From contig NZ_CP114205.1 in NCBI RefSeq assembly GCF_027497495.1, positions 2,294,001-2,358,000 on the forward strand: a DNA stretch of 64,000 bases, in the 5' to 3' direction. The translations under genes were made by a program, and so were the position numbers. The notes under the pieces are model-generated. The model was not told the DNA's origin. It ran no database searches and worked only from the letters and a program-made list of their open reading frames with translations. Origin of the DNA: Streptomyces tubercidicus (GTDB taxonomy: Bacteria; Actinomycetota; Actinomycetes; Streptomycetales; Streptomycetaceae). This document shows positions 41,677-51,072 of the stretch, piece by piece (position 1 is the stretch's first letter; each line of letters starts with the position of its first letter).

Positions 41677-43323
41677 TCACTCCACGCCGATCAGCAGCGG
41701 CACCGCATGCTGACCGCCCTCGTACACCACGGTGTCCACGGCGAGATGACGCTCGCGGACATGCCGCTCCAGCCGCTCGGCGAGGGCGTCGGGCGCCTCC
41801 GCGCCGAGGACCAGGGTGACCATCTCCCCGCCCGCGGACAGCATCCGGTCGAGCACGGTCATCGCGGTGCGGGTGAGGTCGGCGCCGATCACCGCGACAT
41901 CGCCGTCGATCAGGCCGAGCACGTCCCCGGCCTGGCAGACCCCGGCCATCGTCCACGACTGCCGCTCGGCGACCGCCAGCTCGGCGTAGCGGGTGGCGCC
42001 CGCGGCCGCGGTCATCGCGACCACGTCCTCGTCGAAGCTGCGGTCCGGTTCGTGCACGGCCAGCGCCGCGATGCCCTGGACGGCGGAGCGGGTGGGGATG
42101 AGCGCGACCCGTACGCCTTCGGTGCGGGCCTGTTCGGCGGCGGCCGCCGCGGTGTGCCGCAGGTCGGCGTCGTTGGGCAGCAGCATCACCTCACGGGCGT
42201 GCGCCTGCCGGATCGCCTGCACCAGTTCGCCGCTGGCGGGCGGCTCCCCGGGGCGTACGGCCACCGGCAGCGCACCGGCCTCCGCACACAGTCCGGCGAG
42301 CCCGGCGCCCGGTACCACCGCGACCACGGCCCGCGCCGTCATGGCCGGCTCGTTGGCGCGGGTGACGCCGCCGAAGTGTGTGATGCGGACCCGGTAGGGG
42401 CGGCCCGCCTCGATACCGGCCTCCACCGCGGCGCCCGCGTCGTCGACATGGACATGGACATTCCACAGACCGTCCCCGCCGACCACCACCAGGGAGTCGC
42501 CGAGCCCGTCGAGCCGGGTCCGCAGCCGCGCCACCGCCGCGTCCGCGGCCTCCAGCAGATAGATCACCTCGAAGGCGGGCCCGTCCGGGTCCCCGCGGCG
42601 GTCCGCGGCCGCCCCGTCCACGACCTCGCAGCCGGCCGCCTCGGGGAGCGGGGCGTCGGCCCGTACGGCGACCGGTGTCGCCGAGACCTCCCCGGACAGC
42701 GCGTCGGCGAGCGCCCCCAGCAGCGCGACCAGACCGCAGCCACCGGCGTCCACCACACCGGCCCGGCCGAGGACCGCGAGCTGGCCGGGGGTCGCCTGCA
42801 GCGCGGTACGGGCCCCCTCGTGGGCGGCGCGGGCGACCTCGGCGGCCCCGGGGGCCCCGGCGGCGGCCCGCTCGGCGGCGTCGGCGGCGGCGGTCGCGAC
42901 CGTCAGCACGGTGCCCTCCACAGGGTGCGCGACGGCCTCGTACGTCGATGCGGCGGCCCGGCGCAGCGCCTGCCGCAGTGCGTCGGCCGAACCGTCGGTG
43001 GCCGCCAGCACCTCGGTCATCCCGCGCAGCAGCTGCGCCACGATCGTGCCGGAGTTGCCGCGCGCCCCGATGAGCGCCCCGTGGGCCATGGCGCCGATCG
43101 CGTCGGCGAGGCGGGGCGCGGTGCCGGCGGAGGTGTGCCCGTCGAAGGCGGCCTCGACCGCGCGGGCGGCCGATTCGAGCGTCAGATAGAGGTTGGTGCC
43201 GGTGTCGCCGTCGGCCACCGGATAGACGTTGATGGCGTCGATCCGCTCGCGTTCCCGGCCGAGCGCCTCCAGAGCCAGCCCGCACCAGGAGCGGACCGCG
43301 GCGGCGTCGAGCGGGTGGGGCAC
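41677..43323 (-). CDS. DAK2-domain protein (FakA / YloV family)
   Basis: A 548-residue protein with the DhaL-type kinase domain at the N-terminus: NVYPVADGDTGTNLYLTLESA (Mg-nucleotide aspartates) and GARGNSGTIVAQLLRGMTE. The C-terminal part (MLLPNDADLRHTAAAAAEQA, GLIDGDVAVIGADL) matches FakA/YloV. In firmicutes FakA with FakB activates exogenous fatty acids by phosphorylation; whether that holds here is unknown, as no fakB-like gene is nearby. GTG at 43323 with AGGAGGACG upstream is the start. It lies immediately upstream of recG, as in many actinobacteria and firmicutes. Confidence 0.9.
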   Translation of the reverse strand: MPHPLDAAAVRSWCGLALEALGRERERIDAINVYPVADGDTGTNLYLTLESAARAVEAAFDGHTSAGTAPRLADAIGAMAHGALIGARGNSGTIVAQLLRGMTEVLAATDGSADALRQALRRAAASTYEAVAHPVEGTVLTVATAAADAAERAAAGAPGAAEVARAAHEGARTALQATPGQLAVLGRAGVVDAGGCGLVALLGALADALSGEVSATPVAVRADAPLPEAAGCEVVDGAAADRRGDPDGPAFEVIYLLEAADAAVARLRTRLDGLGDSLVVVGGDGLWNVHVHVDDAGAAVEAGIEAGRPYRVRITHFGGVTRANEPAMTARAVVAVVPGAGLAGLCAEAGALPVAVRPGEPPASGELVQAIRQAHAREVMLLPNDADLRHTAAAAAEQARTEGVRVALIPTRSAVQGIAALAVHEPDRSFDEDVVAMTAAAGATRYAELAVAERQSWTMAGVCQAGDVLGLIDGDVAVIGADLTRTAMTVLDRMLSAGGEMVTLVLGAEAPDALAERLERHVRERHLAVDTVVYEGGQHAVPLLIGVE

Positions 43324-43556
43324 GTCGTCCTCCTGGGTCGCGGGATGCACCGCACAGTAGCCGCGCTCCGTGAGGGCGGCCGGGGCGGGGGGACCGGGGG
43401 TGCGTGGTAGTTTCGTTCTACGGGAGCGGTCGTTGTATGCTGCTCCGGTTGCCCGATGAGAATCGGGCCATTCCTCTCCTGACGGTGCCGGTCGGGCAAT
43501 GCACTCGGCTCGTCGGGATTTCACCGTAAGTGCATCTGAAGTCTTTGGAGTGACCC

Positions 43557-43742
43557 GTGGCTGCCAACTGCGACGTCTGCGGCAAGGGGCCGGGCTTCGG
43601 CAAGAGTGTCTCGCACTCGCATCGCCGCACCAACCGTCGTTGGAACCCCAACATCCAGACGGTGCGTGCAGTGATCGGGCGCACGCCTAAGAAGCTGAAC
43701 GCCTGCACCTCGTGCATCAAGGCCGGCAAGGTCTCGCGCTGA
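43557..43742 (+). CDS. rpmB: 50S ribosomal protein L28
   Basis: A 61-residue bL28 of the zinc-binding type, with CDVC near the start and CTSC near the end ([28 protein letters not shown]). GGAG lies 7 nt before the GTG. It is divergent from the DAK2 gene and has its own promoter region (43324-43556). Confidence 0.96.
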   Translation: MAANCDVCGKGPGFGKSVSHSHRRTNRRWNPNIQTVRAVIGRTPKKLNACTSCIKAGKVSR

Positions 43743-43898
43743 CGTCTTAGCCGTAGCGCAGCCCAGCCGGTTGCTTGTGAAGCCGGTCCACCCACGCGGT
43801 GGGCCGGCTTCTGCCGTTCCCGGGGCCGTGCGCCGCACTGTTCCCCCGTCGTGGTGCGGTCCCGGCGGCGCCCGCCCCTGGCGCCGCCGTGCGCCCCG

Positions 43899-44714
43899 TC
43901 AGAGCGTGCCGCGCGAGCGCCAGCCGTGGTCCACCGGGCCGATCCCCGCACCGAGCCGGAAGCCGGCCGCGAGAGCGCCGGTGACGTAGTCCTTCGCCGC
44001 CGCGGCGGCCTGCGGGACGGTGTCCCCCTTGGCGAGCTGCGCGGCCAGTGCGCTGGCGAGGGTGCAGCCGGTGCCGTGGGTGTGCCGGTTGTCGTGGCGG
44101 GGCGCGCGCAGCCAGTGCTCCTCGGTCCCGTCGGTGAGCAGATCCACGGAACTGTCACCGGACCGGTGGCCGGCCGCCAGATGGCCGCCCTTGATGAGCG
44201 CCCAGCGCGGCCCGAAGTCCAGGATCGCGGCGGCCGCCCGCCGCATATCGGCCTCTTCCCCGACGCGGATTCCGGTCAGCTGGGCGACCTCGTCCAGGTT
44301 GGGGGTGGCGACGGTGGCCGTCGGCAGCAGTGCGCCGCGGACCGCGTCCAGCGCGGTGGCGGCGAGCAGCGCGTCGCCGTGCTTGGAGACCCCTACGGGA
44401 TCGATGACCACCGGGACCCGCAGTTCGGCGAGCAGTTCCGCGACGGTTTCGACGAGTTCGGCCGAGGAGAGCATCCCGGTCTTCACCGCCTGTACGCCGA
44501 TGTCGTCGACGACGCTGCGGAACTGGGCCCGTACGGCCTCGGCGGGCAGCTCCCACGCGCCCTGCACACCCAGGGAGTTCTGGGCGGTGACGGCGGTGAC
44601 CACGCTCATGCCGTGGGTGCCGAGCGCCAGCATCGTCTTCAGGTCGGCCTGGATGCCCGCGCCGCCGCCGGAGTCGGATCCGGCGACGGTCAGGACGCGT
44701 GGAGGTGTGTGCAT
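43899..44714 (-). CDS. thiD: Hydroxymethylpyrimidine/phosphomethylpyrimidine kinase
   Basis: Phosphorylates HMP and HMP phosphate in thiamine synthesis. The 271-residue ribokinase-fold protein has [42 protein letters not shown] and the anion hole/base [20 protein letters not shown] at 44714 is the start; the frame upstream is not related. It lies 67 bases after thiL, with which it probably forms an operon. No TPP riboswitch is visible upstream. Confidence 0.95.
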   Translation of the reverse strand: MHTPPRVLTVAGSDSGGGAGIQADLKTMLALGTHGMSVVTAVTAQNSLGVQGAWELPAEAVRAQFRSVVDDIGVQAVKTGMLSSAELVETVAELLAELRVPVVIDPVGVSKHGDALLAATALDAVRGALLPTATVATPNLDEVAQLTGIRVGEEADMRRAAAAILDFGPRWALIKGGHLAAGHRSGDSSVDLLTDGTEEHWLRAPRHDNRHTHGTGCTLASALAAQLAKGDTVPQAAAAAKDYVTGALAAGFRLGAGIGPVDHGWRSRGTL

Positions 44715-44781
44715 ACCGCCGAATCTACTCGGCGGCGCACCGCGGTTCCGCGGGCGCCCGTGGCCCCTATCCCTGACGGGA

Positions 44782-45750
44782 TCAGCCGTCATCCCCGTCG
44801 TCGCCGAAGTGGTCCCAGCCGGCCTTCACCCACGGGGCGCCGTCCACCGTCACCTGGGGCAGCGCGGAGGGGTGGAGCACCTCGCCGATGACCTTCCACC
44901 GGGCGGGCAGCTTCACATCGGGCGGGAAAGTGGCCACGATCGCGTGATCTTCACCGCCGTTGAGCACCCACTGCATCGGGTCGACGCCGACGGCGGTGCC
45001 GATGTCGGACATCTGCGTGGGGATGTCGATACCGGCGGACCGCAGATCGATCCGGACCTTGCTGGCGTCGGCGATGTGCCCGAGGTCGGCGACCAGTCCG
45101 TCGCTGACGTCCGTCATGGCGGTGGCGCCGAGTCCGGCGGCGGCCGGGCCCGCGTGGTATGGCGGCTCGGGGCGGCGGTGGGCCTCCACGAAGGCGCGCG
45201 GCGAGCGGAAACCGCGGGAGAGGACGGCGTGCCCGGCGGCGGACCAGCCGAGCCAGCCGGTCACCGCGACCACGTCGCCGGGCTGGGCACCGGCCCGGGT
45301 GACCGGCTCCTGGTTGCGCAGATCGCCGAGCGCGGTGATGGCGACGGTGATGGTGTCGCCGCGTACGACGTCCCCGCCGACCACCGCGGCGCCCGCCACC
45401 TGGCACTCGTCGCGCAGCCCGTCCATCAGCTCGGTCGGCCAGGTCGCGGGGAGATCCGCGGGGACCACCAGGCCGAGCAGGATCGCGGTGGGCACCGCGC
45501 CCATCGCCGCGATGTCGGCGAGGTTCTGTGCGGCGGCCTTGCGGCCGACGTCGTAGGCGGTGGACCAGTCGCGCCTGAAGTGCCGGCCCTCCAGGAGGAT
45601 GTCGGTGCTGGCGACCACCCTGCGGTCCGGCGCGGTGACCACCGCGGCATCGTCACCCGGCCCGATCCGTACGGCCGGAGTGGTGGTGAGCCGGGAGGTG
45701 AGCTCCCTGATCAGCCCGAACTCCCCCAGCTCGCCCACGGTGCCCTTCAT
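44782..45750 (-). CDS. thiL: Thiamine-monophosphate kinase
   Basis: Catalyses the last step to thiamine diphosphate. The 322 residues hold [52 protein letters not shown] and NGGEDHAIV, all metal- and substrate-binding signatures of the PurM-fold family. Start ATG at 45750. A 17-base perfect palindrome lies 19 bases upstream and could control the gene. Followed by thiD. Confidence 0.95.
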   Translation of the reverse strand: MKGTVGELGEFGLIRELTSRLTTTPAVRIGPGDDAAVVTAPDRRVVASTDILLEGRHFRRDWSTAYDVGRKAAAQNLADIAAMGAVPTAILLGLVVPADLPATWPTELMDGLRDECQVAGAAVVGGDVVRGDTITVAITALGDLRNQEPVTRAGAQPGDVVAVTGWLGWSAAGHAVLSRGFRSPRAFVEAHRRPEPPYHAGPAAAGLGATAMTDVSDGLVADLGHIADASKVRIDLRSAGIDIPTQMSDIGTAVGVDPMQWVLNGGEDHAIVATFPPDVKLPARWKVIGEVLHPSALPQVTVDGAPWVKAGWDHFGDDGDDG

Positions 45751-45769
45751 GCTGTTGCCCTTCCCATGT

Positions 45770-45786
45770 GTACGGACGGTCCGTAC
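45770..45786. promoter_or_regulatory. Perfect 17-base palindrome upstream of thiL
   Basis: GTACGGAC-G-GTCCGTAC, symmetrical over its full length, centred at 45778, between thiL and the divergent Lrp-type gene. The form is that of a TetR-family operator. Confidence 0.6.
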
Positions 45787-45908
45787 GTGGCTGACGACTG
45801 TGCCGTACTTGCCGAGTTCACCGCGCGGGTCTCCCCGCTCCGCTCGGTGACGCGGTACCGTGGCGTCCCTTCTTCCCACATGATCCTCGTAGCCGCCCTG
45901 GAGGTTCC

Positions 45909-46142
45909 GTGGTACAGGCCTACATCCTGATCCAGACCGAGGTCGGCAAGGCCTCGGCGGTAGCTGAGGTGATCTCCAAGATCCACGGCGTGCTGCAGGC
46001 CGAGGACGTGACCGGGCCCTATGACGTCATCGTGCGCGCCCAGGCCGGCACCGTCGACGAGCTGGGCCGCATGGTGGTCGCGAAGGTCCAGCAAGTGGAC
46101 GGCATCACCCGCACCCTCACCTGCCCGGTGGTGCATATCTAG
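45909..46142 (+). CDS. Stand-alone Lrp/AsnC ligand-binding domain protein
   Basis: A 77-residue protein equal to the RAM (regulator of amino acid metabolism) half of Lrp/AsnC proteins, without a DNA-binding domain: [32 protein letters not shown] strand ([19 protein letters not shown]) and [13 protein letters not shown]. Such proteins form ring-like oligomers that bind amino acids and can tune full-length Lrp proteins. Start is GTG at 45909 with GGAGG 4-8 nt upstream. The DUF3515 gene follows 20 bases later. Confidence 0.92.
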   Translation: MVQAYILIQTEVGKASAVAEVISKIHGVLQAEDVTGPYDVIVRAQAGTVDELGRMVVAKVQQVDGITRTLTCPVVHI

Positions 46143-46162
46143 CTCCCCGTATCCTCGGCCGG

Positions 46163-46642
46163 GTGATCTCTGCGCGCCGCCGGCACCTGGCCCTGCCCGT
46201 GCTCACCGTGCTGTTCGCCGCGGTGGGCTGCTCCCCTTCCGAGGACGTGGCCGCCCCCTCCCCCGAGGGGGCGGCGGCGCGGTACTGCAAGGCGCTCCAC
46301 AGGGAACTGCCGGACACCGCGGACGGGCTGGAGCGGGGCAACGCCGAGCCGGCCTCCGACTTCACTGCCATGTGGGGCGATCCTGCCGTGAAACTGCGCT
46401 GCGGGGTACCGAAGCCCGACGTCCTGACGTACGGGAGTGAACATTACAACCCCTACGCGGACGCGGCGGAAGTCAACGGGGTCCGATGGCTCTTCGAGAA
46501 GCAGGACGACGGCTATCGCTTCACGACCGTGCTGCGCAAGGCCTATGTCGAGGTGACCGTGCCCGGGAAGTACGCCCCCGAGGTCAATGTGCTCACCGAC
46601 CTCGCGGGCGCCGTGAAGAAGACCGTTCCCGTAGGGGTCTAG
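46163..46642 (+). CDS. DUF3515 family lipoprotein
   Basis: A 159-residue exported lipoprotein. The signal peptide RRRHLALPVLTVLFAAVGCS contains a lipobox with Cys23. The DUF3515 domain follows (RYCKALHRELPDTADGL, DPAVKLRCGVPKPD, VNGVRWLFEKQDDGYRFTTVLRKAYVEVTVP). Function unknown; conserved beside ddl in actinobacteria, which hints at the cell envelope. It ends 64 bases before the convergent ddl gene, in a region with GC-rich inverted repeats that may stop both transcripts. Confidence 0.88.
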   Translation: MISARRRHLALPVLTVLFAAVGCSPSEDVAAPSPEGAAARYCKALHRELPDTADGLERGNAEPASDFTAMWGDPAVKLRCGVPKPDVLTYGSEHYNPYADAAEVNGVRWLFEKQDDGYRFTTVLRKAYVEVTVPGKYAPEVNVLTDLAGAVKKTVPVGV

Positions 46643-46706
46643 GGGGCGGCATCCCGGGACCGGTCCACCGGGTCGGAACGGGACCGGCCCGGGGAACCGG
46701 AGTGGC

Positions 46707-47843
46707 TCAGCGCAGCCCCGTCGAGCGGTCCAGCGCGGCCTGGAGCAGCCGGTCGATCAGCTCCGGGTAGCTCACCCCGCTCTCCTGCCACATCCGCGGG
46801 TACATCGAGATGGGCGTGAAGCCGGGCAGGGTGTTGATCTCGTTGATCACGAACTCGCCGTTGTCCTGCAGGAAGAAGTCCGCGCGCACCAGGCCCTCGC
46901 AGGACGCCGCCTCGAAGGCCGCGACCGCCAGTTCCTGAACCTGCGCGGTCTGCCCGTCAGTCAGCGGCGCCGGGACGATCCCGTCGGCCGAGTCGATGTA
47001 CTTGGCCTCGAAGTCGTAGAAGTCATGCGCGGTGACCGGCGGGATCTCGGCCGGGACGCTGGCCCGCGGGCCGTCCTCGAACTCCAGCACCCCGCACTCG
47101 ATCTCGCGGCCGCGCAGCAGCGACTCCACGAGGATCTTGGGGTCGTGCCGACGGGCCTCCTCGATCGCCTCGTCCAGGCCGCCGAGGTCGTCGACCTTGG
47201 TGATGCCCATGGACGAGCCGGCCCGTGCGGGCTTCACGAAGAGCGGCCAGCCGTGCTCCGCGGCGAAGTCCACGATCTTCCGGCGGGCTGCCGCCGGATC
47301 CCTGTCCCACTCCCGCGGGCGGATGACCTCGTACGGGCCGACCGGCAGCCCGAAGGAGGTGAACACCCGCTTCATGTAGTCCTTGTCCTGGCCGACGGCG
47401 GAGGCGAGCACGCCGGAGCCGACGTAGGGCACCCCGGAGAGCTCCAGCAGGCCCTGGAGGGTGCCGTCCTCCCCGTAGGGGCCGTGCAGGACGGGGAAGA
47501 CGACGTCGACCTCGCCGAGCGCCTTGGGCACCGAGCCCGGCTCGTTGTAGACGACCTCGCGGTTGGTCGGGTCGACGGGGAGCACCACGCCGCCCTCGGT
47601 GGACTCGGCGAGCGCGGCCACGGTGGGCAGCTGCCGGTCCGCGATGGCCATCCGCTCCGGGTCGTCGGCGGTCAGCGCCCAGCGGCCGTCGGTGGTGATG
47701 CCGATGGGCAGCACGTCGTACTTCTCGCGGTCGATGGCGCGCAGCACGGCGCCGGCCGTGAGCACGGAGATGGCGTGCTCGGAGCTGCGGCCGCCGAACA
47801 CGACGGCGACGCGGGGCTTGTGGGAGGTGGTCTCGCTGCTCAT
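46707..47843 (-). CDS. ddl: D-alanine--D-alanine ligase
   Basis: Makes the D-Ala-D-Ala dipeptide for peptidoglycan. The 378 residues contain VAVVFGGRSSEHAIS, VFPVLHGPYGEDGTLQGLLEL, the ATP-grasp region WPLFVKPARAGSSMGITKV and NEINTLPGFTPISMYPRMW. ATG at 47843 is chosen at the family start, since the 39 residues before it in the open frame are not conserved. The sequence has Tyr in GVPYVGSG and EFEDGP typical of D-Ala-specific enzymes rather than D-lactate ligases, though this is not certain. Confidence 0.96.
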   Translation of the reverse strand: MSSETTSHKPRVAVVFGGRSSEHAISVLTAGAVLRAIDREKYDVLPIGITTDGRWALTADDPERMAIADRQLPTVAALAESTEGGVVLPVDPTNREVVYNEPGSVPKALGEVDVVFPVLHGPYGEDGTLQGLLELSGVPYVGSGVLASAVGQDKDYMKRVFTSFGLPVGPYEVIRPREWDRDPAAARRKIVDFAAEHGWPLFVKPARAGSSMGITKVDDLGGLDEAIEEARRHDPKILVESLLRGREIECGVLEFEDGPRASVPAEIPPVTAHDFYDFEAKYIDSADGIVPAPLTDGQTAQVQELAVAAFEAASCEGLVRADFFLQDNGEFVINEINTLPGFTPISMYPRMWQESGVSYPELIDRLLQAALDRSTGLR

Positions 47844-47980
47844 ATCGGGTTGAGGGTACCTGCTGACCGGGACGGAGTCAGTGCTGCGGCGGCCGTTGGT
47901 GGCGTCGCGCCCGGATGCCGTGGGTGACGGACCCGGGCGAACGGCGCCGGACCGCCGCATTCGGTGCCGCGTCGCCGTGG

Positions 47981-48982
47981 TCAGTGCCGCTCGGACTTGG
48001 CGCTGCGCGACATCAGGTCCTTCAGCGCGACCATCGGCGGCTTGCCCTCGTGGACGATCTCCACGACCGTCTCGGTGAGCGGCATGTCGACACCGTGCCG
48101 GCGGGCCAGATCCAGCACGGATTCGCAGGACTTGACGCCTTCGGCGGTCTGCTTGGTGACCGCGATGGTCTCCTGGAGAGTCATCCCCCGGCCGAGGTTG
48201 GTGCCGAAGGTGTTGTTACGCGACAGCGGCGAGGAGCAGGTGGCGACCAGGTCGCCCATGCCCGCCAGACCGGCGAAGGTGTGCGCGTCGGCCCCCATGG
48301 CCAGGCCGAGCCGGGTGGTCTCGGCGAGACCGCGGGTGATCAGGGACGCCTTGGCGTTGTCGCCCAGGCCCATGCCGGTGGCGATGCCGACGGCGAGCGC
48401 GATGACGTTCTTGACCGCGCCGCCCAGTTCACAGCCCACCACGTCGGTGTTGGTGTACGGGCGGAAGTACGCGGTGTGGCAGGCGGCCTGGAAGCGCCGG
48501 GCGACCGCCTCGTCGGCGCAGGCCACGACGGCGGTGGCGGGCTGCCGGGCGGCGACCTCCTTGGCGAGGTTGGGTCCGGTGAGCACCGCGACCCGCTCCG
48601 CGGGCACCTTGGCGACCTCCTCGATGACCTCGCTCATGCGCTTGGCCGTGCCCAGTTCGACGCCCTTCATCAGGGAGACCAGGACCGTGTCGGCGGGCAG
48701 CAGGGGCGCCCATTCGGCGAGATTGGCGCGCAGCGTCTGGGCGGGGACGGCCAGTACGGCGAACTCCGCACCGTGGGCCGCTTCCGCCGGGTCGGTGGTG
48801 GCCCGTACGGACGCGGGGAGCTCGACCCCCGGCAGGTAGTCGGGGTTGGTACGCCCGGTGTTGATGGCGTCGACCAGGGCCGCGCGGCGCCCCCACAGGG
48901 TCACCTCGCATCCCGCGTCGCCGAGCACCATCGCGAAGGCGGTACCCCAGGACCCCGTGCCGTAGACGGCGCAGCGCGTCAC
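47981..48982 (-). CDS. gpsA: Glycerol-3-phosphate dehydrogenase [NAD(P)+]
   Basis: Reduces dihydroxyacetone phosphate to sn-glycerol 3-phosphate for phospholipids. The 333 residues show the Rossmann motif CAVYGTGSWGTAFAMVLG, VLTGPNLAKEVA with the catalytic Lys region, and GGAVKNVIALAVGIATGMGLGDNAKASLITRGLAE. GTG start with GAGGATG upstream, overlapping the plsC stop by four bases (GTGA). gpsA and plsC thus form a two-gene unit for phosphatidic acid synthesis. Confidence 0.96.
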   Translation of the reverse strand: MTRCAVYGTGSWGTAFAMVLGDAGCEVTLWGRRAALVDAINTGRTNPDYLPGVELPASVRATTDPAEAAHGAEFAVLAVPAQTLRANLAEWAPLLPADTVLVSLMKGVELGTAKRMSEVIEEVAKVPAERVAVLTGPNLAKEVAARQPATAVVACADEAVARRFQAACHTAYFRPYTNTDVVGCELGGAVKNVIALAVGIATGMGLGDNAKASLITRGLAETTRLGLAMGADAHTFAGLAGMGDLVATCSSPLSRNNTFGTNLGRGMTLQETIAVTKQTAEGVKSCESVLDLARRHGVDMPLTETVVEIVHEGKPPMVALKDLMSRSAKSERH

Positions 48983-49845
48983 TTGCTTTCATCCTCCTGT
49001 GCCTGCTGGGTGCTTCGGGCCTGCTGCGGGCCGACGGCCGGTTCGGGGGCGGCGGCCGGCTGGGCGGGGGGCGCGGCCGCTCCGGCGCCCTGGATGGCCT
49101 TGGCGGCTTCCCGTGCGGCGCGGCGGTCCCGGGCGATCGCCTTGCGCCAGTCGTACGGTTCGGCCGGCGCGGGCTCACCGCGGACGACGGCCAGCTGCTC
49201 GGTGATCGCGGACATGATGACGTCGGTGGCGGCCCGCAGCACCTCGGCGGTCGGTTCCCGGTCGTAGAAGGCGCTCAGGTCGACCGGCGGTCCGGCCTGC
49301 ACCCGCAGCGTCTTGCGCGGCAGGAGACGGAGCTTCTTCTCCTTGGCATACGGCGGCATCGCGTCGTTGGCGCCCCACTGCGCGACGGGAATGACCGGCG
49401 CCTTCGTCAGCAGGGCGACCCGCGCGGCGCCCGTCTTGCCCTGCATGGGCCACAGCTCGGGGTCGCGGGTGAGGGTGCCCTCGGGGTAGAAGGCGACGCA
49501 TTCGCCCTTGTCGATGGCGGTGACGGCGGCGCGGAACGCGTTGGCGGCGTCGGTGGTTTCCCGGTAGACGGGGATCTGTCCGGTGCCGCGCATCATCAGA
49601 CCGACAAAGCCGCTCTTGAAGAGTCCGGCCTTGGCGAGGAATCGGGGGACCCGCCCGGTGTTGTACTGATAGTGCGCATAGGAGAGTGGATCAAGATACG
49701 AGTTGTGGTTGACCGCGGTGATAAATCCGCCGTCGGCCGGAATGTGCTCCATTCCCTGCCAGTCCCGCTTGAACAGAACCAAGAGCGGCGGTTTGCAGAT
49801 GACCGCTGCCAAGCGGTACCAGAAGCCGATTCTGCGGCGGGACAC
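48979..49845 (-). CDS. plsC: 1-acyl-sn-glycerol-3-phosphate acyltransferase
   Basis: A PlsC-type acyltransferase of 288 residues that makes phosphatidic acid. Motif I HNSYLD (Hx4D) follows FITAVN, and motif III FYPEGTLTRDPELWPMQGKTGAARVAL is present, as is PVIPVAQWGAND. A Pro/Ala/Gln-rich tail of ~45 residues follows. AAGGAGGG stands before the GTG at 49845. The partner enzyme gpsA follows with overlap. Confidence 0.92.
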   Translation of the reverse strand: MSRRRIGFWYRLAAVICKPPLLVLFKRDWQGMEHIPADGGFITAVNHNSYLDPLSYAHYQYNTGRVPRFLAKAGLFKSGFVGLMMRGTGQIPVYRETTDAANAFRAAVTAIDKGECVAFYPEGTLTRDPELWPMQGKTGAARVALLTKAPVIPVAQWGANDAMPPYAKEKKLRLLPRKTLRVQAGPPVDLSAFYDREPTAEVLRAATDVIMSAITEQLAVVRGEPAPAEPYDWRKAIARDRRAAREAAKAIQGAGAAAPPAQPAAAPEPAVGPQQARSTQQAQEDESK

Positions 49846-49970
49846 TGGAACACCCTCCTTGTGGGACCTGCGAAGCTGCTGCGGGCCGGCAGCCGCACAA
49901 GTGTCGCCCCAGGTACCCGCTATGTCGAGAACACCGTAACCCCGGCGCTCCCGGAGAGCGGCGGCGGCAG

Positions 49971-50699
49971 GTGAGAATGGCCCCGATGCGACGAGACGGA
50001 GCGGATGTGGGCTGGAGCCTGGTGGTGCCGCTGAAGCCGCTGGTGCGGGCCAAGAGCAGGCTCTCCCGGGCCACGGGTGAGGAGTTCCGGCCCCGGCTGG
50101 CCCTCGCCTTCGCCCTGGACACCGTGACAGCGGCGCTGGCCTGCGAGGACGTCCGCGATGTGGCCGTTGTCACGGATGACCAGCTGGCCGCCGAGCGGCT
50201 GGCGGCAGTGGGCGCGCGGATCGTTCCCGACACACCGGGCCGCGGGCTCAACGCGGCGCTGGCCCATGGCGCGCGTGCGGTCCGGGCGCGTCGTCCGGGC
50301 GCGCCGGTCGCCGCACTGAACGCCGACCTTCCGGCACTGCGCCCGGCCGAGCTGGAACTGGTGCTCCATTCCGCTTCGCTATTTCCCCGTGCATTTCTCG
50401 CGGATGCGGCGGATATCGGGACAACACTTCTGACCGCGACTTCCGGACGGGAATTGGAACCGGCATTCGGAGGCGCGTCGCGGGCCCGCCACCTGGCCTC
50501 CGGGGCACGGGAGATCACCGGGCCGCAGGCACCCTCGGTGCGCCGGGACGTGGACACCGGCGAGGATCTGCTGGCCGCGCTGGCGCTGGGCGTGGGCCCT
50601 CATACGGCGCTCCAGGCGCCGCGGCTCGGGCCGGTGGCGGCCGTCCAGGAGGGATCCAAGCGGCTGCCGCCGCCGCAGGTCAGAGCGTCTGGAGCGTGA
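49971..50699 (+). CDS. fbiD: 2-phospho-L-lactate / phosphoenolpyruvate guanylyltransferase
   Basis: CofC/FbiD forms the GDP-activated 3-carbon unit of coenzyme F420. The roughly 242 residues have the nucleotidyltransferase start SLVVPLKPLVRAKSRLSRATG, VAVVTDDQLAAERLAAVGARIVPD, LNAALAHGARAV and AALNADLPALRPAELE. The start could be GTG 49971, ATG 49977 (AGGTGAGA directly upstream) or ATG 49986. Divergent from plsC. Its 3' end overlaps the convergent small gene by 20 bases. Confidence 0.92.
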   Translation: MRMAPMRRDGADVGWSLVVPLKPLVRAKSRLSRATGEEFRPRLALAFALDTVTAALACEDVRDVAVVTDDQLAAERLAAVGARIVPDTPGRGLNAALAHGARAVRARRPGAPVAALNADLPALRPAELELVLHSASLFPRAFLADAADIGTTLLTATSGRELEPAFGGASRARHLASGAREITGPQAPSVRRDVDTGEDLLAALALGVGPHTALQAPRLGPVAAVQEGSKRLPPPQVRASGA

Positions 50700-50883
50700 T
50701 CAGGACGATCCGGCGGGCGTCCCCTTCACCGGTGACGTCGATGCGGACCCGCTGACCGGGCCGCAGCAGCAGCAGGCCGCCGGCGTCAAAGGCCGCCGCG
50801 TCGAAGGGCAGCGGGGTGCCGTCGTCCAGCAGCACACTGCCGGAGCGGGTCTCGGAGTCGTACGTATACGCGGTGGCCTGCAT
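50680..50883 (-). CDS. Small conserved protein, probable OB-like fold
   Basis: A 67-residue protein, MQATAYTYDSETRSGSVLLD to IVLITLQTL. The pattern of short strands (GSVLLDDGTPLPFDAAAFDAG, GLLLLRPGQRVRIDVTG) resembles a cold-shock-like or OB barrel without the RNP motifs. Function unknown. Its end overlaps the end of fbiD by 20 bases. No strong ribosome binding site is visible before the ATG, but codon use is normal for a gene. Confidence 0.7.
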   Translation of the reverse strand: MQATAYTYDSETRSGSVLLDDGTPLPFDAAAFDAGGLLLLRPGQRVRIDVTGEGDARRIVLITLQTL

Positions 50884-51072
50884 GGGAGAGAGCCTAGACG
50901 AGGAGGTCCCGGGCCCCTTCGCCCGCCCGTACGGCGGCGGGAAGGAACCCGGGGCCCACTCGTCGAGACGGACTCCGCACGCGCCACGGCGGAACGCACC
51001 AGGGCCGAACGCACCGCGGGCCGGGCTCCCCGAAGGGAGACCGGCCCCACGCGTGGCGTCGCCGCTGCCGAA

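Noticed and set aside
43758..43806. Inverted-repeat-like sequence after rpmB considered as an RNA gene
   Set aside because: GCCGG arms around AAGCCGGTCCACC... form only a simple hairpin, fitting a terminator between convergent rpmB and thiD; no cloverleaf or conserved RNA structure.
44715..45908. TPP riboswitch upstream of thiL or thiD
   Set aside because: No CUGAGA or GGxxCxxG-type conserved core was found in the short leaders; only the palindrome at 45770 is present.
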